Shown here piece after piece: positions 27,111-35,890 of a DNA stretch of 55,966 nucleotides (the first letter of the stretch is position 1; each line of letters starts with the position of its first letter). Under the pieces are notes generated by a model, which was not told the origin of the DNA, searched no databases, and was given only the letters and a program-made list of their open reading frames with translations. Both the position numbers and the translations under genes were made by a program. Origin of the DNA: SAR92 bacterium BACL16 MAG-120619-bin48 (GTDB lineage Bacteria > Pseudomonadota > Gammaproteobacteria > Pseudomonadales > Porticoccaceae); assembly GCA_001438605.1 (NCBI GenBank), contig LIDE01000023.1:1-55966 (forward strand), written 5' to 3'.

Positions 27111-28421
27111 ATGTTATCTCCCTACAAAACGCGCACTGCAGCGGCCTTTGCAGCCCTGCTCAGCGTGCTGCCAACAACGGTTTTTGCCGACGAATTGAAT
27201 GGCGCCAACACCGCGTGGATTCTAACGTCAACAGCCCTCGTTCTGTTTATGACCATTCCCGGTCTATCGCTTTTTTACGGTGGCTTAGTGCGGTCCAAGA
27301 ACGTGCTTTCCGTTTTAATGCAGTGCTTTGCTATCACCTGCCTCGCGTCGATCATTTGGTTTGTGGTCGGGTACAGCCTGGCGTTTGGCGATGGCGGCAG
27401 TGCCAATGCCTTTATCGGCGGCTTGGACAATATCTTTTTAGCCAAGGTATTGGAGGACTCCATGTCGGGCGATATCCCCGAGTCGGTGTTCGCCATGTTC
27501 CAAATGACTTTTGCCGTCATTACGCCCGCGCTGATTGTGGGTGCATTTGCGGAACGCATGCGTTTTAGCGCGATGTTGCTGTTTAGTGGTCTCTGGTTAG
27601 TCGTAGTCTACTCGCCTATCACTCACTGGGTTTGGGGTGGCGGCTGGTTAGCGGAAATGGGGCTGCTGGACTTCGCCGGTGGTACCGTCGTTCACATCAC
27701 CGCCGGCGCAGCCGCGCTAGTTGCTGCGTTGGTATTGGGCAACCGCAAGGGCTTCCCAACACAGGCAATGCCACCACACAATCTCACCATGACCGTCACT
27801 GGGGCAGGCATGCTGTGGGTGGGATGGTTTGGTTTTAATGCTGGCTCGGCGCTGGCGGCCAATGGCGACGCAGGGATGGCAATGCTGGTCACACATATCT
27901 CCGCCGCCGCGGGTTCTCTCGCTTGGATGACAATGGAGTGGGTCAGATACGGTAAACCCTCCGTGCTGGGTATTGTCACGGGCATGGTCGCAGGACTTGG
28001 CACAATCACCCCCGCATCAGGCTTTGTGGGCCCTGGTGGCGCACTGGTGATTGGCTTTAGCGCGGGGATTGTCTGTTATTTTGCAACGCAGGCGATCAAG
28101 CAGCGCTTTAAAATTGACGACTCATTAGACGTATTCCCCGTGCACGGCGTCGGCGGCATACTCGGTACGTTTTATGCGGGCATTTTTGCCTCTGATGCGC
28201 TCGGCGTGTTCAGCGGACAGGGCTATAACGAGGGTATGGATATGGGTTCTCAAGTGTATGTGCAACTTGTGGGAATCGGCGCGACGTTCGTCTATACCTG
28301 TGTAGTGACATATTTACTGTTGAAAATAGTTGATCGCGTGTTAGGATTGCGTATTGACGGTGAAAATGAAACAAAGGGTCTCGATCTCGCAGAACACAAT
28401 GAGAGGGGGTACGACCTATAA
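27111..28421 (+). CDS. amt: Ammonium transporter
   Basis: A 436-residue inner-membrane channel of the Amt/Rh family that takes up ammonium. A cleavable signal (SVLPTTVFA before DELNGANTAW) precedes eleven helices, as in AmtB. Conserved features include GLSLFYGGLVRSKN near residue 50, the twin pore histidines (His in FAGGTVVHITAG and His in DVFPVHGVGGILG) and GFNAGSALAAN. A GAGGAAA ribosome site precedes the ATG. Usually glnK lies directly upstream in one operon; here it is absent and a DUF4404 gene lies divergently instead. The sigma-54 promoter implies induction under nitrogen limitation. Confidence 0.95.
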   Translation: MLSPYKTRTAAAFAALLSVLPTTVFADELNGANTAWILTSTALVLFMTIPGLSLFYGGLVRSKNVLSVLMQCFAITCLASIIWFVVGYSLAFGDGGSANAFIGGLDNIFLAKVLEDSMSGDIPESVFAMFQMTFAVITPALIVGAFAERMRFSAMLLFSGLWLVVVYSPITHWVWGGGWLAEMGLLDFAGGTVVHITAGAAALVAALVLGNRKGFPTQAMPPHNLTMTVTGAGMLWVGWFGFNAGSALAANGDAGMAMLVTHISAAAGSLAWMTMEWVRYGKPSVLGIVTGMVAGLGTITPASGFVGPGGALVIGFSAGIVCYFATQAIKQRFKIDDSLDVFPVHGVGGILGTFYAGIFASDALGVFSGQGYNEGMDMGSQVYVQLVGIGATFVYTCVVTYLLLKIVDRVLGLRIDGENETKGLDLAEHNERGYDL

Positions 28422-28513
28422 TAATAAGGAATGTAGGGGACTAACAATAAAGGCCCGAACATCACCACTGAGTCTGTTACTCAAATGCTAGTGGGGTGAA
28501 CCAAAGGGGCGTT

Positions 28514-28543
28514 AAGCCGCTGATTGCGATCAGCGGCTTTTTT
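28514..28543 (+). terminator. Rho-independent terminator after amt
   Basis: AAGCCGCTGAT, a TGCG loop and ATCAGCGGCTT form a perfect 11-bp stem followed by a T-run (28538-28543), 92 bases after the amt stop. It separates amt from the RIO kinase gene. The 92-base leader to it has an imperfect hairpin (TGAGT/ACTCA) of unknown meaning. Confidence 0.88.
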
Positions 28544-28641
28544 ATGTCTCGCGCTTTTGCTACTCGACAGTTCCCTCGCGGCATGTCGTGCACCTAAATG
28601 CATCGATTTCATATCAGAGCAAAGTACTGTATAAGGGCGCT

Positions 28642-29496
28642 ATGAAAATCCCAAAACGCATACAACCACTTATCGACGACGGCGTCGTTGACGAAGTTAT
28701 TCGCCCGTTGATGAGCGGTAAAGAAGCCGCCGTCTTTGTTGTCCGTTGTGGCAATGAAATTCGCTGTGCGAAAGTCTACAAAGAGGCCAATAAACGCAGC
28801 TTTAAACAGGCGGTGCAATATCAAGAAGGGCGCAAGGTTCGCAATAGCCGGCGTCAACGGGCCATGGAGAAAGGCTCGCGCTTTGGGCGCAAACAGCAGG
28901 AAGAGACCTGGCAAAATGCTGAAGTCGACGCGCTTTACAAGCTGGCAGCCGCGGGCGTTAGAGTACCCACACCCTACGGCTGCTTTGACGGCGTTCTCCT
29001 GATGGAGCTTGTCACTGACAGTGCGGGGGAGGTAGCACCGCGCCTTAACGATGTCTCCATGTCACCTGAGCAGGCCATCGAAGATCACACAGTAGTTATG
29101 GAATATGTGCAACGCATGCTCTGCGTGGGCTTGGTGCACGGCGATCTGTCTGAATTCAACGTGCTGGTGGACGACTACGGCCCGGTGATTATTGATCTAC
29201 CTCAGGCGGTGGATGCCGCTGCCAACAATCACGCTGAGCGAATGCTGGCGCGCGATATCAACAATATGACGGTCTACTATGGCCAGTATGCCCCAGAGTT
29301 ACTCGAAACCCAGTACGCGAAAGAGATGTGGGCACTCTATGAAGCCGGCGATCTGACGCCCGAAACTGAACTGACTGGCTTGTTTGAGGAAGACACCACG
29401 CTGGCTGACGTCGACACGGTGCTCGAGGAAATTAAAGCGGCGCTAGAGGCCGAGCGGGACCGCCAAGAGCGTTTGCGCGAAGCCGACGCAGACTAG
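28642..29496 (+). CDS. RIO-type serine/threonine protein kinase
   Basis: A 284-residue protein kinase of the RIO1/PA4780-like bacterial group. The start is placed at the ATG at 28642, preceded by AGGG; an upstream ATG adds an unlikely 18 residues. A phosphate loop and Lys are seen in LMSGKEAAVFVVRCG and IRCAKVYK, the catalytic loop is LVHGDLSEFNVLV with Asp and Asn, and the metal-binding motif is IIDLPQAVDA. RIO kinases lack the classical activation and substrate loops. In bacteria the targets are poorly known; in Pseudomonas PA4780 is a generic regulator kinase. The highly charged C-terminal tail is rich in Glu and Arg. No phosphatase or substrate gene is adjacent. Confidence 0.85.
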   Translation: MKIPKRIQPLIDDGVVDEVIRPLMSGKEAAVFVVRCGNEIRCAKVYKEANKRSFKQAVQYQEGRKVRNSRRQRAMEKGSRFGRKQQEETWQNAEVDALYKLAAAGVRVPTPYGCFDGVLLMELVTDSAGEVAPRLNDVSMSPEQAIEDHTVVMEYVQRMLCVGLVHGDLSEFNVLVDDYGPVIIDLPQAVDAAANNHAERMLARDINNMTVYYGQYAPELLETQYAKEMWALYEAGDLTPETELTGLFEEDTTLADVDTVLEEIKAALEAERDRQERLREADAD

Positions 29497-29510
29497 CCTC
29501 GCGCCAGTTC

Positions 29511-30392
29511 CTAGCCTCGTGCCTGCTCAAAGTAGCGACACATCATTTCAGCACCCTCCAAAATCCGTGCGGAGTGGCGCTGCATAAGGTCTGCCGGAAT
29601 TAGGTAGACATGCTGGTTTTTTACCGCAGAAATAACATCCCACTGCTGCCAATGATCAAACCAATGGGGTTTCTCCTCTTGGCTGCCACCGGCAATAATC
29701 ACTTCTGGGTCTGCGGCCACAACCGATTCGATATTCACGTAAGGCACCAACGGCACTGCGTCAGCAAAGACATTTGTCCCGCCGCAGAGCTCAATCACAC
29801 TGCTCACCATGTGCTCGCGATTCAAGGTGATCAGCGGCTCGTCCCAAATTTGATAAAAAGTCCGCACTGAACGTTTGGTTGAGAAGTTGTTGCGCAACCC
29901 TTCCAATCGATCTCTGAAAGCCTGCGCTTTCACCTCTGCCTCTGGGCTGTGGCCAGAGAGCTTGCCGAGCCGCAAAAAGAGTTCAGGAATATCCTCAAGC
30001 TTGCGCGTCTCAACAACAAATACAGGAATCCCCAACTGGCGAATGCGCTGAATAATCTTGTCGCCATTGCCCGACTGCCAGGCGACAACCACGTCCGGTT
30101 TTAAGGCTACAATCAATTCATAGTTGGCGGCGGCATAGTTGTTCACACGGGTAATGTTTTCGGCTTGGGGAGGGTAGTTGCTGTATTCATCGGCACCCAC
30201 AACCTGATCGCCAGCACCGATATAAAACAGTACTTCCGTCAGACTCGGAGCCAAACTGATCACCCGCTGCGCGGGTTGAGACAGCCGAACATCGTTGCCC
30301 GTATCGTCGCGCAGAGTAATGTCCGCCCACGTTGGCGCCGCCAAGACTGCCATCTCAGCAACAAGGACCAATGCCCATATCCATCGTTTCAT
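29511..30392 (-). CDS. btuF: Periplasmic cobalamin-binding protein of ABC importer
   Basis: A 293-residue class III periplasmic binding protein. It has a signal peptide (LVLVAEMAVLAAPTWA, cut before DITLRDD) and the two-lobed Fe/B12-type fold: RVISLAPSLTEVLFYIGAG, VVGADEYSNYPP and LKPDVVVAWQSGN are typical of BtuF-like proteins. Similar folds bind haem or siderophores, but this gene ends a riboswitch-controlled operon with btuB and cobO, so cobalamin or cobinamide is the likely ligand. Its start overlaps the ATPase gene by four bases. It converges with the RIO kinase gene. Confidence 0.87.
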   Translation of the reverse strand: MKRWIWALVLVAEMAVLAAPTWADITLRDDTGNDVRLSQPAQRVISLAPSLTEVLFYIGAGDQVVGADEYSNYPPQAENITRVNNYAAANYELIVALKPDVVVAWQSGNGDKIIQRIRQLGIPVFVVETRKLEDIPELFLRLGKLSGHSPEAEVKAQAFRDRLEGLRNNFSTKRSVRTFYQIWDEPLITLNREHMVSSVIELCGGTNVFADAVPLVPYVNIESVVAADPEVIIAGGSQEEKPHWFDHWQQWDVISAVKNQHVYLIPADLMQRHSARILEGAEMMCRYFEQARG

Positions 30393-31165
30393 TCAGTGAT
30401 TACCAGTGGTTTATGAGTAGTCGGATGGCGGTCAATAATCGCCTTCACACCAAATACCTGTTGAATAAGCTGCTCGGTTAATATTTCTTCGGGAGAGCCT
30501 TGAGCAGCAATAAGACCGCCATCAAAAACCACCAAATTATCCGCACAGCGCGCCGCCAAATTAAGGTCGTGCAACACCATCACCACACCGACACCCCGCG
30601 CCGCCAGCTGACGCACAATATCCAAGGTCAATTTTTGGTGGGCGAGATCAAAGGCCGACGTGGGCTCATCCAGAACCAGAAACTGCTCCTCCCCGGGACA
30701 GGGCTGCCAAATTTGCGCCAATACTCGCGCCAGCTGCACGCGCTGTTTCTCGCCGCCTGACATCTGAGTGTAGAAACGCTTCTGCAAGTACTGAGCATCG
30801 ACCAACTTAAGTGCCTGCGCCACAATCTCAGCATCGGTGGCACTGCCTGTTTGATGAGGAATACGGCCCAATCCGACGACTTCGTTGGCGGTAAAAGGAA
30901 AGTTCAGCGTGGTGTGCTGGGGCAATACAGCAAGCAGTTGCGCCCTCTCGATAATAGGCCATTGACTGAGGGTGCGACCGTTCAATAGTACGCGCCCTTT
31001 GCTGGCCTGCATCTCACCGGTCAGTACACGCAGTAGACTGGATTTTCCGGCACCGTTGGGGCCAACGATTGCCGTGACTTTGCCCGCCTCGACCGTCATG
31101 GAGACATGGCGCAACAGATCAAACCCCGAGCGATGCAGTGAAATATTTTCCGCGCACATACTCAT
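30389..31165 (-). CDS. btuD: ABC importer ATPase, BtuD/HmuV-like
   Basis: A 258-residue ATPase energising the FecCD-type permease. Motifs in order: Walker A GPNGAGKSS (near 35), Q-loop LAVLPQHTT, signature MSGGEKQRVQLARVLA, Walker B FLVLDEPTSAFD and switch His LHDLNLAARC. Sequence alone resembles HmuV haem ATPases as much as BtuD; the operon context argues for cobalamin. It starts three bases after the permease stop and overlaps btuF by four bases, so the three form a tight cassette. Confidence 0.87.
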   Translation of the reverse strand: MSMCAENISLHRSGFDLLRHVSMTVEAGKVTAIVGPNGAGKSSLLRVLTGEMQASKGRVLLNGRTLSQWPIIERAQLLAVLPQHTTLNFPFTANEVVGLGRIPHQTGSATDAEIVAQALKLVDAQYLQKRFYTQMSGGEKQRVQLARVLAQIWQPCPGEEQFLVLDEPTSAFDLAHQKLTLDIVRQLAARGVGVVMVLHDLNLAARCADNLVVFDGGLIAAQGSPEEILTEQLIQQVFGVKAIIDRHPTTHKPLVITE

Positions 31166-31168
31166 AAA

Positions 31169-32200
31169 TCAGAGCTCCCTGCGCTGCTGCAGGAGCAAGG
31201 CGATAAAAAACGGTGCGCCCAACAGCGCGGTCAGAATGCCTGTGGGCAGTTCAGCCGGCACGAGGACAATCCGCGCCAAGCTGTCGGCGACCACCAACAA
31301 CAGCGCGCCCGCCACTGCAGAGGCGGGAATTAACCAGCGGTGATCTGGCCCGATCAACAAGCGCACCACATGGGGAACAATCAGCCCAACAAACCCCACC
31401 ATGCCCGCAAGGGCCACGGTAAGACCAACGCCCAGTGCAGTTAAAATAATCAATCGGCGTTTGACCCTCTGCACATCAATGCCCAGATGGCGCGCTTCAG
31501 ACTCGCCGAGCAGTAGCGCATTCAATGCCCGACTGTCCCTGGGGAATGCAGAAAAGAGGAGAACAGCAACCAGTGCCATCATGCTAACTTTTGGCCAATT
31601 GGCACCACTCAGATTGCCCATTTGCCAGAGGCTGATCTGACGCAGCATATCGTTGTCGGCAAAATAGCTAAACAGGCTGTTGAGCGCGCCGGCCAGCGCA
31701 CCAATCGCAATCCCAGCCAGCAGCATCGTGGTCACCGAGGTGCCAATGTCCGAGGTGGCCAAGCGGTAGACCAACAGTGTTGCGGCAAAGCCGCCGACAA
31801 ACGCGCCAACAGCAACCAGCGACAAGCCCATCAAGGCACCCGTCTCAACAAAGCCTCCGGCCACAACAATCATTAAACTGGCACCCACCGATGCGCCGCT
31901 GGAGACACCAATCAGCGAAGGATCAGCGAGAGGATTGCGAAACAGTCCCTGCATAACAGCGCCAGTGCTGGCAAGAACAGCGCCCACCAGTATCGCGAGC
32001 AGTATTCGGGGCAGGCGTATTTCAACTAAAATCAGATGAATTTGCGCGGCGACAGGCTCGCCAAAAAGCGCACCCGACATGGCCGACAGACTATCGGCAA
32101 GGGAAATATTGACAGTGCCAACCGTCATGGAAAAGAGCGCCGCTGCGGGCAACACGAGTGCCAACAGCCAAATTAGCCGTGATGCAGAGAGGCGCCTCAA
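31169..32200 (-). CDS. btuC: ABC importer permease, FecCD/BtuC family
   Basis: A 343-residue inner-membrane permease with about ten helices, the standard type II importer subunit, expected to carry cobalamin with BtuD and BtuF. Characteristic stretches are RLPRILLAILVGAVLA, MQGLFRNPLADPSLIGVSSG, and GFVGLIVPHVVRLLIGPDHRW near the C-terminus, which contacts the ATPase. The reading frame opens with a TTG immediately after the cobO stop with no gap, and GGA lies ten bases upstream; no better ATG exists before the first helix. HmuU-type haem permeases look alike; assignment to B12 relies on operon context. Confidence 0.85.
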   Translation of the reverse strand: MRRLSASRLIWLLALVLPAAALFSMTVGTVNISLADSLSAMSGALFGEPVAAQIHLILVEIRLPRILLAILVGAVLASTGAVMQGLFRNPLADPSLIGVSSGASVGASLMIVVAGGFVETGALMGLSLVAVGAFVGGFAATLLVYRLATSDIGTSVTTMLLAGIAIGALAGALNSLFSYFADNDMLRQISLWQMGNLSGANWPKVSMMALVAVLLFSAFPRDSRALNALLLGESEARHLGIDVQRVKRRLIILTALGVGLTVALAGMVGFVGLIVPHVVRLLIGPDHRWLIPASAVAGALLLVVADSLARIVLVPAELPTGILTALLGAPFFIALLLQQRREL

Positions 32201-32815
32201 TTAAAAATCCACGCCCTTGCGCGCCTGAACACCGGAGTTGTAGGCATGTTTGATTTCCTTTAGCTCAGAGACAGTGTCGGCCCAGTCAATCAGTTCGGTG
32301 CCACCACCGCGACCGGTGACAACCACACTTTGGCTTTCAGGGCGATTGCGCAGTGCATTTAAAATTTTGTCTGCATCGAGGTACTTAAAACTGAGCATGT
32401 AGGTTAGCTCATCGAGCACAACCAAATGGTAGCTTTCGTCTTGCAGCATTTTCTCGGCGATCGCCCAGCTGGTTTCCGCGGCAGCAATATCGCCGGAACG
32501 ATCCTGCGTATCCCAGGTAAATCCTGTTCCCATTTGATGGAAGGTCACCTCTGGGCACTTATCGCGAATATAGAGCTCCTCGCCCGAGAGTTGGACGCCT
32601 TTAATAAACTGCACCACGCCAACTTTATAGCCATAACCCAGTGCGCGCATCACCATACCAAATGCCGAGCTCGACTTTCCCTTGCCATTGCCGGTCAATA
32701 AAATGCCAACGCCCCGCTCTGTGTTGGCAGCAGCAATGGTGGCATCAATATTGTCTTTGAGCTTGGCCATTTTTTTCTTGTGAGATTGCTGTTTTTTATC
32801 ATTATCGGCTGTCAT
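32201..32815 (-). CDS. cobO: Cob(I)alamin adenosyltransferase
   Basis: A 204-residue CobA/CobO/BtuR-type ATP:corrinoid adenosyltransferase that attaches the 5'-deoxyadenosyl group to reduced cobalamin or cobinamide. The P-loop GNGKGKSSSAFG lies near residues 42-53, and VVQFIKG, LVVLDELTYML and VVTGRGG follow as in E. coli BtuR. Product AdoCbl is the form required by IcmF at 4.6-7.9 kb. It sits between the DUF71 gene (25-base gap) and the importer permease (no gap) in the riboswitch-1 operon, which links uptake directly to cofactor activation. Confidence 0.93.
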   Translation of the reverse strand: MTADNDKKQQSHKKKMAKLKDNIDATIAAANTERGVGILLTGNGKGKSSSAFGMVMRALGYGYKVGVVQFIKGVQLSGEELYIRDKCPEVTFHQMGTGFTWDTQDRSGDIAAAETSWAIAEKMLQDESYHLVVLDELTYMLSFKYLDADKILNALRNRPESQSVVVTGRGGGTELIDWADTVSELKEIKHAYNSGVQARKGVDF

Positions 32816-32840
32816 TGTTTTCTCCAGCGCAACGCGCGTT

Positions 32841-33533
32841 TTATTTCAGGTCTGAACGACTATTTTCCGTATCAGAGAGTATGTCGGCATACACAAATCC
32901 GTCGCGGGTCACCACCTCACCAGAGGTTATCGTAACAGGCGTTCTAAACATAGGCCCGTCCCACGCGAAGGTGTGGAACTCGCCGCGCTCGCCACAGGGG
33001 TCGACGGATGCTGGCAGGCTTTCCAGAAGCGAGTAATCAAAGGCATGGCCCGCCAGCGTTTCAGGTAATTTGTTGGGGTCGAGACAGGTGATCACGGCTT
33101 TGAGGCCGCCATCGATCATCTCAGCTGCGAGCTGCAAGGTGGGAATTTGCCACAGTGGAAAAAGCAGTTGCAGCCCCGTGCCCTGCATTTTCTCCTCGCG
33201 GTAGCGCCGAATATCCTCGAGGAACAGATCCCCGAAGGCGATAGCATCCATTTGCAACTGTTGCTGCGCATCGGCCAGTGCAGAGCCCATCACAGCTTCA
33301 TACTGTTCGTTCGAGCAGGGCCAGGGTAGCGGCACTTCAATCAGCGGCAGACCGGCGGCTTCAGCTTGCAGTCGCACAAGCTGCTGGCGCACACCGTGAA
33401 TCGCCGAGCGGTTAAACGCGGCATTGAAGGTGGTCAGTAAACCAACCACCTCCACTGTCGGATCCTGCTGCAGCTGATAAAGGGTCCAGGCGGAGTCTTT
33501 ACCGCTGCTCCAAGAGAGCAAAACCCGTGTCAT
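32841..33533 (-). CDS. DUF71/COG2102 ATP-pyrophosphatase of the B12-salvage subgroup
   Basis: A 230-residue adenine nucleotide alpha-hydrolase related to Dph6 diphthine-ammonia ligase. The PP-loop SWSSGKDSAW (residues 8-17) binds ATP, and the C-terminal signature DPCGERGEFHTF (near 192-203) is diagnostic of DUF71. Bacteria lack diphthamide, so Dph6 activity is excluded. A published comparative-genomic study predicted that a bacterial subgroup beside btu/cob genes acts in B12 salvage, possibly in a corrinoid amidation or side-chain step; I know of no proof. Here the ATG overlaps the btuB stop by one base (TAATG), so it is the first cytoplasmic gene after the receptor. Confidence 0.85.
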   Translation of the reverse strand: MTRVLLSWSSGKDSAWTLYQLQQDPTVEVVGLLTTFNAAFNRSAIHGVRQQLVRLQAEAAGLPLIEVPLPWPCSNEQYEAVMGSALADAQQQLQMDAIAFGDLFLEDIRRYREEKMQGTGLQLLFPLWQIPTLQLAAEMIDGGLKAVITCLDPNKLPETLAGHAFDYSLLESLPASVDPCGERGEFHTFAWDGPMFRTPVTITSGEVVTRDGFVYADILSDTENSRSDLK

Positions 33534-35467
33534 TAGAGTTTAACCCGCACACCAAAACTGCCGCCAAAGCCAAGGGCCTGATAACCAAATACCTCTTCGT
33601 ATTGGTCGTCGAGCACATTGTCGAGACGCAAATAGAGCTCCAACTGCTCAGTGGCTTGGTAATTGGTGGTGATATTCAGCAGCGTGTAGTCATCCAGCTC
33701 GACCACCTCAGACGGCATTGGCCAGGGCGGGAAAAAGACATCGTTCTGCGCGCCGTTGTACTGCGCGTTGATATTGATGTGCAGATTGTCTAACGCCTGC
33801 CATGCAAGGGTGGCACTGCCAGTGTGGCGAGCGCGACGCACTTCATCAACGTAGTGACCCATCGCGTCTGACTCGGTGGAGTCTGTGTAGGTATAGGCGG
33901 CGTTTAGGGTCAGTGTCTCGGTCAAATTTGAAAGGGCCGTGAGCTCGACGCCCTGACGCTGGCTCGCGCCGGTTTTGTTCGCGGAGGTGTAGGCAAAATT
34001 CACTGGATCGTAGACAAAGCCATCAATTTCATTATCCAGCGAGGCATCGAACAGCGTTGCCCCCAATCTAAGATCGCCATTGAGTAGCTCTTGATCAATG
34101 CCCACTTCCCACGAACGAGACTCTTCAGGCTGCAAATTAGGGTTGCCCACAAAATTGGTGTAATAACCGAAGCGCTCTGTAAAAGTAGGATTTTTGACCG
34201 CTGTGCCCCAAGCGCTGCGCAGACGAGTCTCTGGGGAGAGCTGGTAGCTCGCTTCCAGACGGTAGGTCTCGGCGCTGTCAAACTCGGAATTGTCGTCGTA
34301 ACGACCACTCACGGCCAATGTCAGGCTGTCGGTAACATCGCTGCGGTATTCGAGAGCCACACTGTCAGTATTGCGCTGGCGATCTTGGTTGGGATCGTAC
34401 ACGCCCCACTGCACTGCCCCGCGCTGCTGCCACTCTTCCTCTTCGCGCTCAAGCAACAGCGACAGGCGCTGGGCAGACTCCTGCCAAAAAACCGAGCCTA
34501 CGTATTGATACTGGTCTTTGGTTGAGGATGTACTGGTACCAAGCACTCCGTCGGAAAAATTTTCATTGTCGTTGTTCGACTGGGCAACCAGCACTTTGTT
34601 CTGCCAGCGGCCGTCGACTGAGCTGTGCTCCGCCAGAAGCCGACCGGTGCTGTTGCGAAACTGTGAGGCGCGATCTTGATCTTCGACTATGCCGTCGAAG
34701 TCAGCATCGGCATCATATTTATTCTGACCATCGGTCTGTCGCGCCGCAAAAGAAACACGCAGCTGCTCACTGACATCAACACCCGCCTTTAAGTTGACGC
34801 TGGTGTTGCGGTAGCCGTCTTTTTCATCGCCGGTGCGGGAAATATTGCCGCCTTCGGATTGTATGTGGGCAACACCCAGACGCAGATCCACGCGCTCGCC
34901 TTTGTGGCCAAGGGAGAGACCATTGTTCGTCGTTGACCAGCTACCCGTTTCAGAAAATGCACTGGCACTAAAGGGCTTCTCTCCGCTGCGGGTAATAATA
35001 TTAATCACCCCAGCAACAGCGTCGCTGCCGTGAATAGCACTCTGCGGCCCGCGAATAACTTCGATGCGCTCGACATCAACAGCCGTCATATTGCCCCAGT
35101 TAACTTCATCGCCCTGCGACGGGTCATTCGCTTCAACGCCATCGACCAGCACCAGCAGGTGATTAGACTCGGCACCGCGCACGCGAACTTGGGTGTTTGA
35201 TCCCAGCACCCCACTGCGGCTAACGGCGAGACCGGGTACATCGCGCAATAAATCACTCACCGTCAATGCCGCGCGATTTTTTAACTGCTCGCTATCGATC
35301 ACAGTAACCGCGTTGGCGGAACGCGATTGGGCGATCGGCGTTAACGACGCGCTGACAAGCACCTCTTCAATCACCGGATTGGTTTCTGCTGACGCAGAGA
35401 AAACAGTGGATACAGCTGACAGCAGCAGTGCTGCAGAATAAATTGATTTTTTCGTGGTAAAAATCAT
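33533..35467 (-). CDS. btuB: TonB-dependent vitamin B12 receptor
   Basis: A 644-residue outer-membrane beta-barrel that imports cobalamins using TonB energy. The start is taken at ATG 35467, with AAGGGAC just upstream; the frame continues into the riboswitch but that part is leader RNA. A signal peptide ends ASAE, a TonB-box-like EEVLVSAS follows, then the plug (LLRDVPGLAVSRSG, LVLVDGVEANDP, IEVIRGPQSAIHGSDAVAG) and the barrel ending in GGSFGVRVKL. An Asp-rich loop (DADADFDGIVEDQD near residue 240) recalls the calcium-binding loops of E. coli BtuB. First gene of the riboswitch-1 operon. Confidence 0.93.
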   Translation of the reverse strand: MIFTTKKSIYSAALLLSAVSTVFSASAETNPVIEEVLVSASLTPIAQSRSANAVTVIDSEQLKNRAALTVSDLLRDVPGLAVSRSGVLGSNTQVRVRGAESNHLLVLVDGVEANDPSQGDEVNWGNMTAVDVERIEVIRGPQSAIHGSDAVAGVINIITRSGEKPFSASAFSETGSWSTTNNGLSLGHKGERVDLRLGVAHIQSEGGNISRTGDEKDGYRNTSVNLKAGVDVSEQLRVSFAARQTDGQNKYDADADFDGIVEDQDRASQFRNSTGRLLAEHSSVDGRWQNKVLVAQSNNDNENFSDGVLGTSTSSTKDQYQYVGSVFWQESAQRLSLLLEREEEEWQQRGAVQWGVYDPNQDRQRNTDSVALEYRSDVTDSLTLAVSGRYDDNSEFDSAETYRLEASYQLSPETRLRSAWGTAVKNPTFTERFGYYTNFVGNPNLQPEESRSWEVGIDQELLNGDLRLGATLFDASLDNEIDGFVYDPVNFAYTSANKTGASQRQGVELTALSNLTETLTLNAAYTYTDSTESDAMGHYVDEVRRARHTGSATLAWQALDNLHININAQYNGAQNDVFFPPWPMPSEVVELDDYTLLNITTNYQATEQLELYLRLDNVLDDQYEEVFGYQALGFGGSFGVRVKL

Positions 35468-35590
35468 GGTAAAAAAGTCCCTTGCACTCACACCCGAGCA
35501 CTCAAGTTTTAAATATACGGGGACGTAAGGGCGAAAAGACAGGAACTGTCGATCAGCACAAGACCGCACCCCGCGGTTTGTCTGCGTTGC

Positions 35591-35797
35591 GATAGGCCGG
35601 TCTCCGGACTCATAAGTTAGTGACTAAAGAATCACTCAATTTAGCGCCTTCCCATGCGGTTGCTGTTATGCAGATGCACAGTGGCATAATGCCAAATTGT
35701 CTTATTTACCGTTGCGGGGGCAGTGTCGGGTTAGCGTGCCGTGTCCTAGCAAGCGCACCGACTTCCCGTTTCACTCTTGGCACACCAAAATCAAACT
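35591..35797 (-). ncRNA. Cobalamin riboswitch 1 (btuB leader)
   Basis: Read on the minus strand, the conserved cobalamin aptamer elements occur in order: ACGGGAAGTCGGTG, CCGACACTGCCCCCGCAACGG, GCCACTG, ATGGGAAGGCGC and GAGTCCGGAGACCGGCC. Downstream (35534-35575) are stems ACCGC/GCGGT and GACAG/CTGTC followed by TTTT, plausible expression-platform elements. A 13-nt element CTCGGGTGTGAGT sits at 35486-35498, just before the btuB start. Cobalamin binding should switch off btuB and the five genes behind it. Confidence 0.95.
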
Positions 35798-35810
35798 GGC
35801 GATGCTAGAG

Positions 35811-35838
35811 AACCTACTGCAGAAGCAAGAGCGGGCAA
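35811..35838 (-). promoter_or_regulatory. Promoter of riboswitch-1 operon
   Basis: On the minus strand, TTGCCC (35833-35838) and TAGGTT (35811-35816) are 16 bases apart and lie just upstream of the aptamer. The same arrangement, with nearly identical spacer sequence, precedes riboswitch 2, which supports the assignment. Confidence 0.5.
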
Positions 35839-35890
35839 TCTACTCTGAGTGCCCAATGATGTCAAACCAGACCGAGCGCGGTGCCGTCAT

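Noticed and set aside
29511-32200. Haem or siderophore importer (HmuTUV-like)
   Set aside because: Sequence alone would allow it, but all three genes belong to a cobalamin-riboswitch operon with btuB and cobO, so B12 is the better call.
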